From assembly GCA_021741945.1 (NCBI GenBank), contig JAIOWV010000066.1, positions 1 to 7,197 on the forward strand: a stretch of 7,197 bases of DNA, read 5' to 3'. Position numbers and translations under genes: made by a program. The stretch is from Pontimonas sp. (GTDB taxonomy: Bacteria > Actinomycetota > Actinomycetes > Actinomycetales > Microbacteriaceae). This document shows positions 1 through 5,412 of the stretch, piece by piece; within the stretch, counting starts at the first letter, position 1, and each line of letters begins with the position of its first letter. The notes under the pieces are model-generated. The model saw nothing but the letters and a program-made list of their open reading frames with translations, did no database searches and was not told the DNA's origin.

Positions 1-11
1 GGTGTTCAGGT

Positions 12-51
12 TCACGACATCGTTGATATGTGTCTCACTACATCGTTGATA
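12..51 (+). repeat. Left-end tandem iterons of the IS
   Basis: Two copies of a motif ending CATCGTTGATA lie in tandem, at 12-28 (TCACGACATCGTTGATA) and 31-51 (TGTCTCACTACATCG plus TTGATA). They repeat every 23 bases. The same unit recurs inverted at the right end with the same period. By position they are the likely transposase recognition sites; that role is inferred. Confidence 0.75.
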
Positions 52-71
52 GTACCCAACCGGGTTCTGAA

Positions 72-93
72 AACCTTCGGGGGTTCGTTTTTT
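72..93 (+). terminator. Possible short terminator inside the IS left end
   Basis: A short stem (AACCT at 72-76 with GGGTT at 81-85, one G-U pair) is followed by a CG and then six T residues at 88-93. The stem is only five pairs, weak for an intrinsic terminator. If it works, it would block transcription entering the transposase gene from flanking DNA, a known protective device in some insertion sequences. Confidence 0.3.
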
Positions 94-120
94 GATGTGT
101 CACGACATCGTTCCTATCCA
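92..120 (+). promoter_or_regulatory. Possible transposase promoter overlapping an iteron
   Basis: TTGATG at 92-97 could be a -35 box, and TATCCA at 115-120, after a 17-base spacer, a poor -10 box. The spacer is largely filled by the third iteron copy (93-112). If the promoter is real, transposase bound there could repress its own gene. The -10 match is weak, so this is tentative. Confidence 0.25.
93..112 (+). repeat. Third left-side iteron copy upstream of the transposase gene
   Basis: The 20 bases TGATGTGTCACGACATCGTT match the outermost right-end unit (reverse complement, TGATGTCTCACGACATCGTT) at 19 of 20 positions. It lies 17 bases before the transposase start and lacks the GATA that ends the other four copies. 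Confidence 0.65.
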
Positions 121-129
121 GAATGAGGA

Positions 130-1320
130 ATGTCAAAGTCACGTGTCATTGTTCTCTCCGTCGTCCAGCAGGGCCTCACGAAAGCTGAAGTCGCCAGAAA
201 ATACGGCGTCACTTGGCAATGGGTTCACACTCTTGTCACCCGTTACGAACAAGATGGGGAAGCAGGCCTGGAACCCCGTTCCCGGGCACCACAGACCAAC
301 AAGAATGAGACGCCCCCTGGCGTCACGGATCGCATCATCGAATTACGCAGCGAACTGAAAGCTGAAGGTTTCGATGCTGGCCCACTATCCATCCGAGACC
401 GACTCCTCCAAGAAGGACTGCCGGCGCCCTCTGGCTCAACGATCAGTCGGATCTTGAAACGATCAGGCCTTGTCATTCCAGAACCCAGGAAACGCCCCAA
501 GTCCTCCTACATTCGCTTCGAAGCCGACCAACCCAACGAGACCTGGCAATCAGATTTCACCCACTGGCGCCTCGCCGACGGAACTGAGGTTGAAATCATC
601 AACTGGCTGGATGACCACTCCCGATACTTGCTCTCCCTGCACGCCCACCCCCGCATCACCGGCGAGATCGTGATCGATACTTTCAGCCACAACATTGACC
701 ACTACGGCCTGCCAGCGTCCACGTTGACAGACAACGGAAGTGTTTACACTTCCCGTTTCACCGGCGGCCGAAACGGCTTCGAATACCTCCTCGCAGCACT
801 GGGTGTTCGACAGAAAAACGGTTCCCCCGGGCACCCCCAAACCCAAGGCAAAGTCGAGCGGTTCCATCAGACGCAAAAGAAATGGTTAGCGGCAAGACCA
901 CCCGCTGAAACCCTCCCGGAATTGCAACACCAGTTACAGGAGTTCCAGCACGCTTACAACACCAAACGACCCCACCGGTCTCTCGACGGTCACACCCCAG
1001 AACACGCTTACCACGCAACCATCAAAGCCACACCCCAAAACCTGGGCGACACCGCCCACTACCGGATCCGGATTGACCGGCTCGACTCCCGAGGGAAAGC
1101 CACCCTGCGTCGCGCAGGGAAAATGCATCACCTCGGAGTCAGAGAAGAAAACGCTCGCAAACGAGTCCTGATGCTCATCGACGACACCACCGTCACCGTC
1201 ACAGAACTCACCACCGGGGAAGTCCTCAGCCAACACCTCATCGACCCCGACCGGAACTATTGGCCCGACCACCTCAAACCAGCAGGTCGTTGGCCAAGCA
1301 ACACCTCAGCAGGGCTTTGA
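130..1320 (+). CDS. IS481-family DDE transposase
   Basis: This 396-residue protein catalyses excision and insertion of the surrounding element. The N-terminal part (about residues 15-50) is a helix-turn-helix of the kind that reads the element ends (KAEVARKYGVTWQWVHTL), followed by a second DNA-binding region up to about residue 125. The integrase core of the rve type spans about residues 130-295, with an intact acidic triad: Asp142 in WQSDFTHW, Asp201 in LTDNGSVY and Glu243 in GKVERFHQ. The C-terminal 100 residues are a basic and beta-rich tail typical of this group. Length is usual for the family, and no frameshift or internal stop is seen, so the enzyme may be active. The ATG at 130 is preferred because MSKSRVIVLSVV matches the usual start of relatives. 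AGGA directly abuts the ATG, so ribosome-binding spacing is poor and expression may be low. The coding strand is richer in C than G, unlike the genes downstream. Confidence 0.93.
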   Translation: MSKSRVIVLSVVQQGLTKAEVARKYGVTWQWVHTLVTRYEQDGEAGLEPRSRAPQTNKNETPPGVTDRIIELRSELKAEGFDAGPLSIRDRLLQEGLPAPSGSTISRILKRSGLVIPEPRKRPKSSYIRFEADQPNETWQSDFTHWRLADGTEVEIINWLDDHSRYLLSLHAHPRITGEIVIDTFSHNIDHYGLPASTLTDNGSVYTSRFTGGRNGFEYLLAALGVRQKNGSPGHPQTQGKVERFHQTQKKWLAARPPAETLPELQHQLQEFQHAYNTKRPHRSLDGHTPEHAYHATIKATPQNLGDTAHYRIRIDRLDSRGKATLRRAGKMHHLGVREENARKRVLMLIDDTTVTVTELTTGEVLSQHLIDPDRNYWPDHLKPAGRWPSNTSAGL

Positions 1321-1321
1321 A

Positions 1322-1365
1322 TATCAACGATGACGCGAGACATATATCAACGATGTCGTGAGACA
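1322..1365 (-). repeat. Right-end tandem iterons of the IS
   Basis: Two inverted copies of the left-end unit lie at 1322-1342 (TATCAACGATGACGCGAGACA split at 1342) and 1345-1365 (TATCAACGATGTCGTG then AGACA). They are 23 bases apart, exactly the period of the left pair. The inner copy begins one base after the transposase stop codon, so almost no non-functional sequence separates gene and end. Confidence 0.75.
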
Positions 1366-1374
1366 TCACAGTAG

Positions 1375-1459
1375 CGGAGGATGGGGGATTCGAACCCCCG
1401 AGGGCTTTCACCCAACACGCTTTCCAAGCGTGCGCCATAGGCCACTAGGCGAATCCTCC
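1375..1459 (-). tRNA. tRNA-Ser (anticodon GGA)
   Basis: The minus strand folds as a class II tRNA of 85 bases. The acceptor stem is GGAGGAT paired with ATCCTCC, with discriminator G at 1375. The anticodon stem CACGC/GCGTG carries loop TTGGAAA, giving anticodon GGA at plus positions 1423-1425, which reads UCC and UCU serine codons. A long variable arm follows (around 1401-1415), as expected for serine, and the T arm contains GGTTCGAATCC. CCA is not encoded: the next bases read CTA on the minus strand. The gene is divergent from the SRP RNA gene. The IS right end lies about 4 bases beyond its 3' end, so transcription would run into the element. Confidence 0.96.
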
Positions 1460-1471
1460 GGTGCGATGAGA

Positions 1472-1485
1472 GACCTAGGTCGACC
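1472..1485. other. Overlapping palindromes in the tRNA-SRP RNA spacer
   Basis: GACCTAGGTC (1472-1481) is a perfect 10-base palindrome that overlaps GGTCGACC (1478-1485), a perfect 8-base palindrome. The pair lies between two divergent stable-RNA genes, 13-26 bases before the tRNA 5' end, where a tRNA promoter -10 region should be. It may be an operator or chance; no known binding protein is recognised. Confidence 0.3.
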
Positions 1486-1507
1486 AGCGCGTTCCTAATC
1501 CTAACGA

Positions 1508-1513
1508 TAAACT
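1508..1513 (+). promoter_or_regulatory. Likely -10 box of the SRP RNA gene
   Basis: TAAACT fits the actinobacterial TANNNT -10 pattern. A transcript starting seven bases downstream would begin at about 1520, exactly where the terminal helix of the SRP RNA starts. No clear -35 box is seen, which is common in this phylum. Confidence 0.4.
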
Positions 1514-1518
1514 CGGGG

Positions 1519-1610
1519 TGGCTCCTCGCGTGGCGCTAACCTGGCTAACTCCCCTAGGACGGAAACGTAGCAAGGGTAACTGGGCTCTGGCGGGTGCGCG
1601 AGGAGTCTTC
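1519..1610 (+). ncRNA. ffs: Bacterial small SRP RNA (4.5S type)
   Basis: This is the RNA of the signal recognition particle, which with Ffh targets nascent membrane proteins. The ends form an 11-pair helix, 1520-1530 with 1597-1607. The apical domain has the universal signature: GGACGGAAACGTAGCA at 1557-1572 aligns without gaps to E. coli GGUCCGGAAGGAAGCA. The three-pair stem under the tetraloop has changed in compensating fashion (A-U, C-G, G-C instead of U-A, C-G, C-G), and the loop is GAAA, still of the GNRA type. The AGCA side of the symmetric loop that binds Ffh is kept. The following AGGGTAACTGGGCTCTGGCG (from 1573) is typical of actinobacterial copies. Position just upstream of dnaX is the common arrangement in Gram-positive bacteria. 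Exact ends are estimated from the helix. Confidence 0.9.
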
Positions 1611-1620
1611 TCTTTTCTTC
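1606..1620 (+). terminator. Pyrimidine-rich tract after the SRP RNA helix
   Basis: The closing helix of the SRP RNA is followed at once by TCTTCTCTTTTCTTC, a run of pyrimidines with eight T residues or more. This could end the short RNA in part. It is not a clean U tract, so some read-through into dnaX is plausible. The remaining bases up to 1663 show no clear promoter for dnaX. Confidence 0.3.
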
Positions 1621-1663
1621 GGAGTCCGCTCCCGTCATCGGTGGCGCCCGGTAGGCTCCAGGT

Positions 1664-3460
1664 GTGGTTCACGCTCTCTATCGCCGGTATCGTCCAGAGA
1701 CTTTTGCCGAACTCATCGGCCAGTCTCAGGTGACTGATCCCCTCCGCCATGCGTTGACTACAGACAGGGTCAATCACGCCTATCTCTTCAGTGGTCCCAG
1801 GGGCTGCGGCAAGACGACTTCAGCACGAATCCTGGCCCGCTGTCTGAACTGCGAGCAGGGCCCTACTGATACTCCGTGCGGTGTCTGCCCCAGCTGCGTT
1901 GAGCTTTCGCGGGATGGTGGCGGCTCGCTCGACGTCGTCGAAATTGATGCAGCCAGCCATAACGGCGTTGACGACGCCCGCGAACTTCGCGAGCGGGCGG
2001 TCTTCGCCCCTGCCAGGGACCGCTTCAAGATCTTCATCCTTGATGAAGCCCACATGGTCACACCCCAGGGGTTCAATGCGCTACTCAAGATTGTTGAAGA
2101 GCCGCCGGAACACGTGAAGTTCATCTTTGCGACGACCGAACCCGACAAGGTGATTGGGACGATTCGGTCCCGCACTCACCATTACCCCTTCCGCCTGGTC
2201 CCCCCAGCTGAACTCCTCCGTTACGTCGAGCAGATGTGCTCCAGCGAGGGCGTAGCTGTTGAGGAGGGTGTTTTGCCACTGGTTGTTCGGGCCGGTGGCG
2301 GGTCCGTCCGAGACACGCTGTCGGTCCTCGACCAACTGATTGCTGGCTCACCCGATGCGACTGTGACTTATGACCGCGCAGTTGCTCTTCTCGGTTACAC
2401 CCACGGCGAGCTCCTGGCCGAAGTGATGACCGCCATCGCCGCTGGCGATGGCCCCGGCAGCTTCCAGGCTCTCGACAAGGTCATTCATTCCGGTCAAGAC
2501 CCAAGACGCTTCGCTGAGGACCTTCTCGAGTTCACCAGAGACATCATCGTGGTCGATGCCGCCGGCAGCGCTGCGACAGCGCTTCTCCCGGGAACCAGTG
2601 CACCGGTAATTGACCAGATGACAGGTATTGCCAGCAGTATCGGTGGGCCAAGGCTGTCGGCAATTGCCGATGTCATCAACGACGCCTTGATGGCCATGAC
2701 TGGCGCCACCTCTCCCAAGCTTCACCTCGAGTTGTTGATGGCCCGTTTGTTGGTGTCGATGGGTGCCCCAGCAACGCCCCATACCGTGGCCGAGCTTCCA
2801 CTACAGCAGCCTGTACCACCCGCGAGCCCTCCTCAGAACCCCGTGTCAGCACCGGCAGCGCCGGACCCAGCCCCTTCGGCACCGGCTGAGCCTTTGTCCC
2901 TTGAATTGATGGTGGCGTCGTGGGGAAAAATTGTTGAGGCCGTTGGTGAGAAAAATCGGGCGGTGTGGACCGCGCTCGCTGACACCGAGGTTGTTGCCCT
3001 GGCGGATGACGTTGTCACTATTGGGTTTCCCTCGTTGGCCAGCGCTGAAGTCCTGAAGAAGCCACAGGGTCGAGGACTTCCAGTCAATGCGGAACTGGTG
3101 AGAGACGCCATCTTGGCGGTGTCCGGCCATCGCGTGAGGTTCAAGGTTCAGGAGCTCGTCTCGGAGTCTGCTGCCGAAGAAGCAGCTGAGACGGTCACCG
3201 AAGAAGCGCCAGCGGTGGTGGAAACCAGCACCGCTGCTGCCACCACCGCATCCTGGCCGACCGTCACTCTCCCCGGCGCCGAGGAACAACCGGCTGAGCA
3301 CGTCTCGGAGGAATCTGCCGACGAGGCGGCGGAGGAAGAGCCGGAGGTCAACACCCCGACAACAGGGGCGCTTTCCCAGGTCGGTGAGGCTGTAATTCGT
3401 GAGGTGCTGGGTGGGCAGCTGATATCTGAGCACCCTGTTGATGGCGCGGAGGACAAGTAG
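1664..3460 (+). CDS. dnaX: DNA polymerase III gamma/tau subunit (clamp loader ATPase)
   Basis: DnaX (598 residues) is the AAA+ motor that loads the sliding clamp and holds the replicase together. The AAA+ domain has Walker A GPRGCGKTT at residues 44-52, a zinc module with Cys63, Cys72, Cys75 and Cys78, Walker B with ILDEAH at 125-130, sensor 1 FATT around 155-158, and the arginine-finger motif as SRT at 169-171 where many bacteria have SRC. A lid and collar domain follow to about residue 370. Then come a Pro/Ala linker (375-412), a tau-type domain (about 412-500), a Glu/Ala-rich acidic linker (500-560) and a short conserved-looking tail with GEAVIREVLG. The start is GTG 1664: an in-frame TAG at 1652-1654 excludes a longer protein, and VHALYRRYRPETF is the canonical N-terminus. 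The ribosome site GGTAGG (1650-1655) is weak. No A-rich slippery heptamer for a gamma product is present. recR follows after two bases. Confidence 0.97.
   Translation: MVHALYRRYRPETFAELIGQSQVTDPLRHALTTDRVNHAYLFSGPRGCGKTTSARILARCLNCEQGPTDTPCGVCPSCVELSRDGGGSLDVVEIDAASHNGVDDARELRERAVFAPARDRFKIFILDEAHMVTPQGFNALLKIVEEPPEHVKFIFATTEPDKVIGTIRSRTHHYPFRLVPPAELLRYVEQMCSSEGVAVEEGVLPLVVRAGGGSVRDTLSVLDQLIAGSPDATVTYDRAVALLGYTHGELLAEVMTAIAAGDGPGSFQALDKVIHSGQDPRRFAEDLLEFTRDIIVVDAAGSAATALLPGTSAPVIDQMTGIASSIGGPRLSAIADVINDALMAMTGATSPKLHLELLMARLLVSMGAPATPHTVAELPLQQPVPPASPPQNPVSAPAAPDPAPSAPAEPLSLELMVASWGKIVEAVGEKNRAVWTALADTEVVALADDVVTIGFPSLASAEVLKKPQGRGLPVNAELVRDAILAVSGHRVRFKVQELVSESAAEEAAETVTEEAPAVVETSTAAATTASWPTVTLPGAEEQPAEHVSEESADEAAEEEPEVNTPTTGALSQVGEAVIREVLGGQLISEHPVDGAEDK
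3448..3453 (+). promoter_or_regulatory. Ribosome binding site of recR
   Basis: GGAGGA lies inside the last codons of dnaX, 9 bases before the GTG at 3463. It decides for GTG 3463 as the recR start and ties recR translation to the dnaX transcript. Confidence 0.8.
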
Positions 3461-3462
3461 CC

Positions 3463-4059
3463 GTGTACGAGGGGATTGTTCAAGATCTGATTGACGAGTT
3501 CGGCAAGTTACCAGGCATCGGACCCAAATCAGCGCAGAGCATGGCCTTCTTTGTGGTCCAGAACGAGAACTACGACCCGACCAAGATGTCAGAGCTCTTG
3601 TCGACCATTCGTGACAAGGTTCGTTTCTGTCAGATTTGCGGAATGATTTCGGACCAAGACACCTGCGGTATTTGTTCAGACGCCAGGCGTAATCCCGCGA
3701 TGATCTGTGTGGTCGAGGAAGCTAAAGATGTCCTTGCCATCGAGCGAACGAGAGAGTACCGGGGTTACTACCACGTACTCGGCGGAGCCATTAGTCCCAT
3801 TGATGGCATCGGGCCGGATGATCTGCGCATTTCTTCTCTCATGACGCGGTTGGCGGATTCGTCAGTGACTGAAGTGATTATTGCCACGGACCCCAACCTT
3901 GAGGGCGAAGCAACCGCCACCTACCTCAGCAGGCTTTTAGTCCAGCCGGGACTTAAGGTGACTCGTCTCGCCAGTGGCTTGCCAGTTGGTGGCGACCTCG
4001 AATACGCCGATGAAGTTACCCTGGGGCGGGCCTTTGAGGGTCGCCGCACGTTCTCTTAG
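3463..4059 (+). CDS. recR: Recombination mediator protein RecR
   Basis: RecR (198 residues, normal length) forms a ring-shaped DNA clamp that works with RecO and RecF to load RecA at gaps. Visible parts are an N-terminal helix-hairpin-helix (residues about 8-30, KLPGIGPKSAQ), a four-cysteine zinc finger (Cys56, Cys59, Cys68, Cys71), a Toprim domain from about 80 to 175 beginning ICVVEEAKDV and containing ATDPNLEGEATA, and a C-terminal hook ending GRAFEGRR. The GTG start has a strong ribosome site and gives the usual MYEG start. The gene is two bases after dnaX, so it shares that transcript. One oddity is the sequence AQSMAF at 24-29 where nearly all relatives I recall have AQRxAF, so a normally conserved DNA-contacting arginine is serine. 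A ybaB gene, common between dnaX and recR elsewhere, is absent here. Confidence 0.97.
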   Translation: MYEGIVQDLIDEFGKLPGIGPKSAQSMAFFVVQNENYDPTKMSELLSTIRDKVRFCQICGMISDQDTCGICSDARRNPAMICVVEEAKDVLAIERTREYRGYYHVLGGAISPIDGIGPDDLRISSLMTRLADSSVTEVIIATDPNLEGEATATYLSRLLVQPGLKVTRLASGLPVGGDLEYADEVTLGRAFEGRRTFS

Positions 4060-4146
4060 CCTCTCGGGCAGAGCACAGTTCACTGGGCGCTAGAATTCAG
4101 GGGTATTTGGCCGCCCTCGCGGTCATCAGAGGGCTGGAGTTAGCGC
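4060..4146 (+). promoter_or_regulatory. lysC leader region with alternative hairpins
   Basis: These 87 bases are the only sizeable gap in the gene cluster. TAGAAT at 4091-4096 could be a -10 box, without an obvious -35. Downstream, TGGCCGC (4108-4114) can pair with GCGGTCA (4119-4125) around a CCTC loop. Alternatively GCCCTC (4113-4118) pairs perfectly with GAGGGC (4129-4134). The two folds exclude each other, and the second ends two bases before the GGAG ribosome site (4136-4139). Regulatory meaning is inferred only. Confidence 0.35.
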
Positions 4147-5412
4147 GTGAGCTTGATTGTGCAGAAGTTTGGTGGCTCTTCTGTGGCTGATGCAGAGAGC
4201 ATCAAGCGCGTTGCTGCCCGCATTGCGCGGACTAGGGAAGCCGGCCACGACGTTGTCGTGACCGTGTCGGCAATGGGTGACACCACGGATGACTTGATTG
4301 ATTTGGCCAACCAGGTGAGCCGCTCGCCGGCCTCTCGCGAAATGGACATGTTGCTCACCACTGGTGAGCGCATTTCGATGTCACTGCTCGCCATGGCGAT
4401 TGGAGACCTGGGATTTGATGCCAGGTCCTTCACCGGAAGTCAGGCCGGCATGATGACGGATGCCCAGCATGGGCGTGCTCGGATTGTTGATGTGACACCG
4501 ACCCGGGTTCGAGAAGCGTTGAATCAGGGCGCCATTGCCATCGTTGCTGGTTTTCAGGGCTTTAATCACGACTCGAAAGACATCACCACGCTGGGGCGTG
4601 GTGGCTCGGACACGACGGCTGTGGCACTGGCCGCGGCGCTGGATGCCGAAGTCTGTGAAATCTATACAGACGTTGACGGTGTCTTCAGTGCCGATCCTCG
4701 GGTGGTCACGAAGGCTAGCAAGCTTGATCACGTCAGCTACGAGGAAATGCTCGAATTGGCTGCTGCGGGAGCCAAGGTCATCAACATTCGCGCAGTGGAG
4801 TTTGCCAGGCGTCACGGTGTGACCCTGCACGTGAGGTCGTCATTTACGGAAGAATCAGGAACCTGGGTTTCTGACACCAGCGAGGGAGAGAACGTGGAAG
4901 AGCCGATTATTGCCGGAGTTGCTGGCGACACCAGCGAGGCAAAGATTACCGTTGTGGGTGTCCCGGACATCCCCGGTAAGGCTGCTGGCATCTTCACGAT
5001 TGTCGCTGGGGCTGGCGCCAACATCGACATGATCGTCCAGAACGTCTCTGTTTCCGACAGCGGTCGCACGGACATTTCTTTCACCTTGCCGAAAGAAGAT
5101 GGCCAGAAGGCGATGGATGCGCTTGAAGCCGCGCGTGAAAAGTCCGGTTTTGAGTCATTGATTTACGACGATCAAATTGGTCGCCTCTCCGTCGTGGGCG
5201 CAGGGATGCGCACCAACGCTGGCGTTTCTGCTCAGTTGTTTACTGCGCTGTCGGATGCGGGAATCAACATTGAAATGATCTCCACCAGCGAGATCAGGAT
5301 TTCTGTCATCATGCGCGCAGATACGCTCTCAGGCGCTGTGAAGGCCGTTCACACTGCCTTCGGTCTTGATGGCGATAGCGATGCCACTGTTTATGCGGGG
5401 ACGGGACGTTAA
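4147..5412 (+). CDS. lysC: Aspartate kinase, alpha subunit
   Basis: The enzyme phosphorylates aspartate, the first step towards lysine, threonine, methionine and diaminopimelate for the cell wall. The kinase domain (residues about 1-235) shows KFGGSS at 7-12, TTGERIS at 71-77, GFQGFN at 135-140, LGRGGSDTT at 149-157 and YTDVDGV at 173-179. Two ACT domains follow (about 265-340 and 345-420) with the effector signature QNVSVSDSGRTDISF near 298-312. Length is 421, the same as the Corynebacterium glutamicum alpha subunit, and that numbering carries over directly; position 311, where Thr changes in C. glutamicum give feedback resistance, is Ser here. The enzyme is therefore probably feedback-controlled by lysine plus threonine, by analogy. 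The GTG start has GGAG seven bases upstream. The gene overlaps asd by one base (TAATG), implying coupled translation. Confidence 0.97.
   Translation: MSLIVQKFGGSSVADAESIKRVAARIARTREAGHDVVVTVSAMGDTTDDLIDLANQVSRSPASREMDMLLTTGERISMSLLAMAIGDLGFDARSFTGSQAGMMTDAQHGRARIVDVTPTRVREALNQGAIAIVAGFQGFNHDSKDITTLGRGGSDTTAVALAAALDAEVCEIYTDVDGVFSADPRVVTKASKLDHVSYEEMLELAAAGAKVINIRAVEFARRHGVTLHVRSSFTEESGTWVSDTSEGENVEEPIIAGVAGDTSEAKITVVGVPDIPGKAAGIFTIVAGAGANIDMIVQNVSVSDSGRTDISFTLPKEDGQKAMDALEAAREKSGFESLIYDDQIGRLSVVGAGMRTNAGVSAQLFTALSDAGINIEMISTSEIRISVIMRADTLSGAVKAVHTAFGLDGDSDATVYAGTGR
4894..5412 (+). CDS. lysC: Aspartate kinase beta subunit from an internal start
   Basis: An in-frame GTG at 4894 (codon 250 of lysC) is preceded by GAGGGAGAG at 4882-4890, a good ribosome site at fitting distance. 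Translation from it gives 172 residues beginning MEEPIIAGVAGD, which contains only the two ACT regulatory domains. Corynebacterium and Bacillus make such a beta subunit from the same gene, and the C. glutamicum one has the same size. In those species the enzyme is an alpha2-beta2 heterotetramer in which beta binds the effector. Internal initiation here is inferred from the matching site and spacing; it is not proven. Confidence 0.75.
   Translation: MEEPIIAGVAGDTSEAKITVVGVPDIPGKAAGIFTIVAGAGANIDMIVQNVSVSDSGRTDISFTLPKEDGQKAMDALEAAREKSGFESLIYDDQIGRLSVVGAGMRTNAGVSAQLFTALSDAGINIEMISTSEIRISVIMRADTLSGAVKAVHTAFGLDGDSDATVYAGTGR

Larger units (their letters stand above)
3..1370 (+). mobile_element. IS481-type insertion sequence, apparently intact
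   Basis: The element carries one full-length DDE transposase gene between inverted terminal regions. The left region (12-51) and the reverse complement of the right region (1322-1365) share about 37 of 41 bases over the block starting TCACGACATCGTTGATAT. Both flanks also begin with TGT at the same distance (17 bases inside the edge lies the shared CATCG), so I place the ends at 3 and 1370, the usual TGT...ACA form; an alternative right edge is 1365. Only two bases precede position 3, so a target duplication cannot be tested. The element ends about 4 bases from the 3' end of tRNA-Ser. Family assignment rests on the transposase. Edges are uncertain by several bases. Confidence 0.8.

Noticed and set aside
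1..11. A target-site duplication around the IS
   Set aside because: Only two bases (GG) lie left of the element in the window, so any match with the right flank (GTAGCGG) cannot be judged.
92..358. An 88-codon plus-strand frame overlapping the transposase start
   Set aside because: It overlaps the transposase gene in another frame, lacks a ribosome site and shows no IS481-type upstream protein; this family uses one transposase frame without programmed frameshifting.
2926..2956. A-rich runs (GGGGAAAAATT and GAGAAAAATC) in dnaX as a programmed frameshift site
   Set aside because: Each has only five A residues and neither forms an A AAA AAG type heptamer in the dnaX frame; no fitting downstream stem or early stop was seen.
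2846..3433. A 195-codon antisense open frame in the 3' half of dnaX
   Set aside because: Low-complexity Arg/Gly/Cys-rich translation opposite the repetitive acidic linker of DnaX; no ribosome site or recognised domain.
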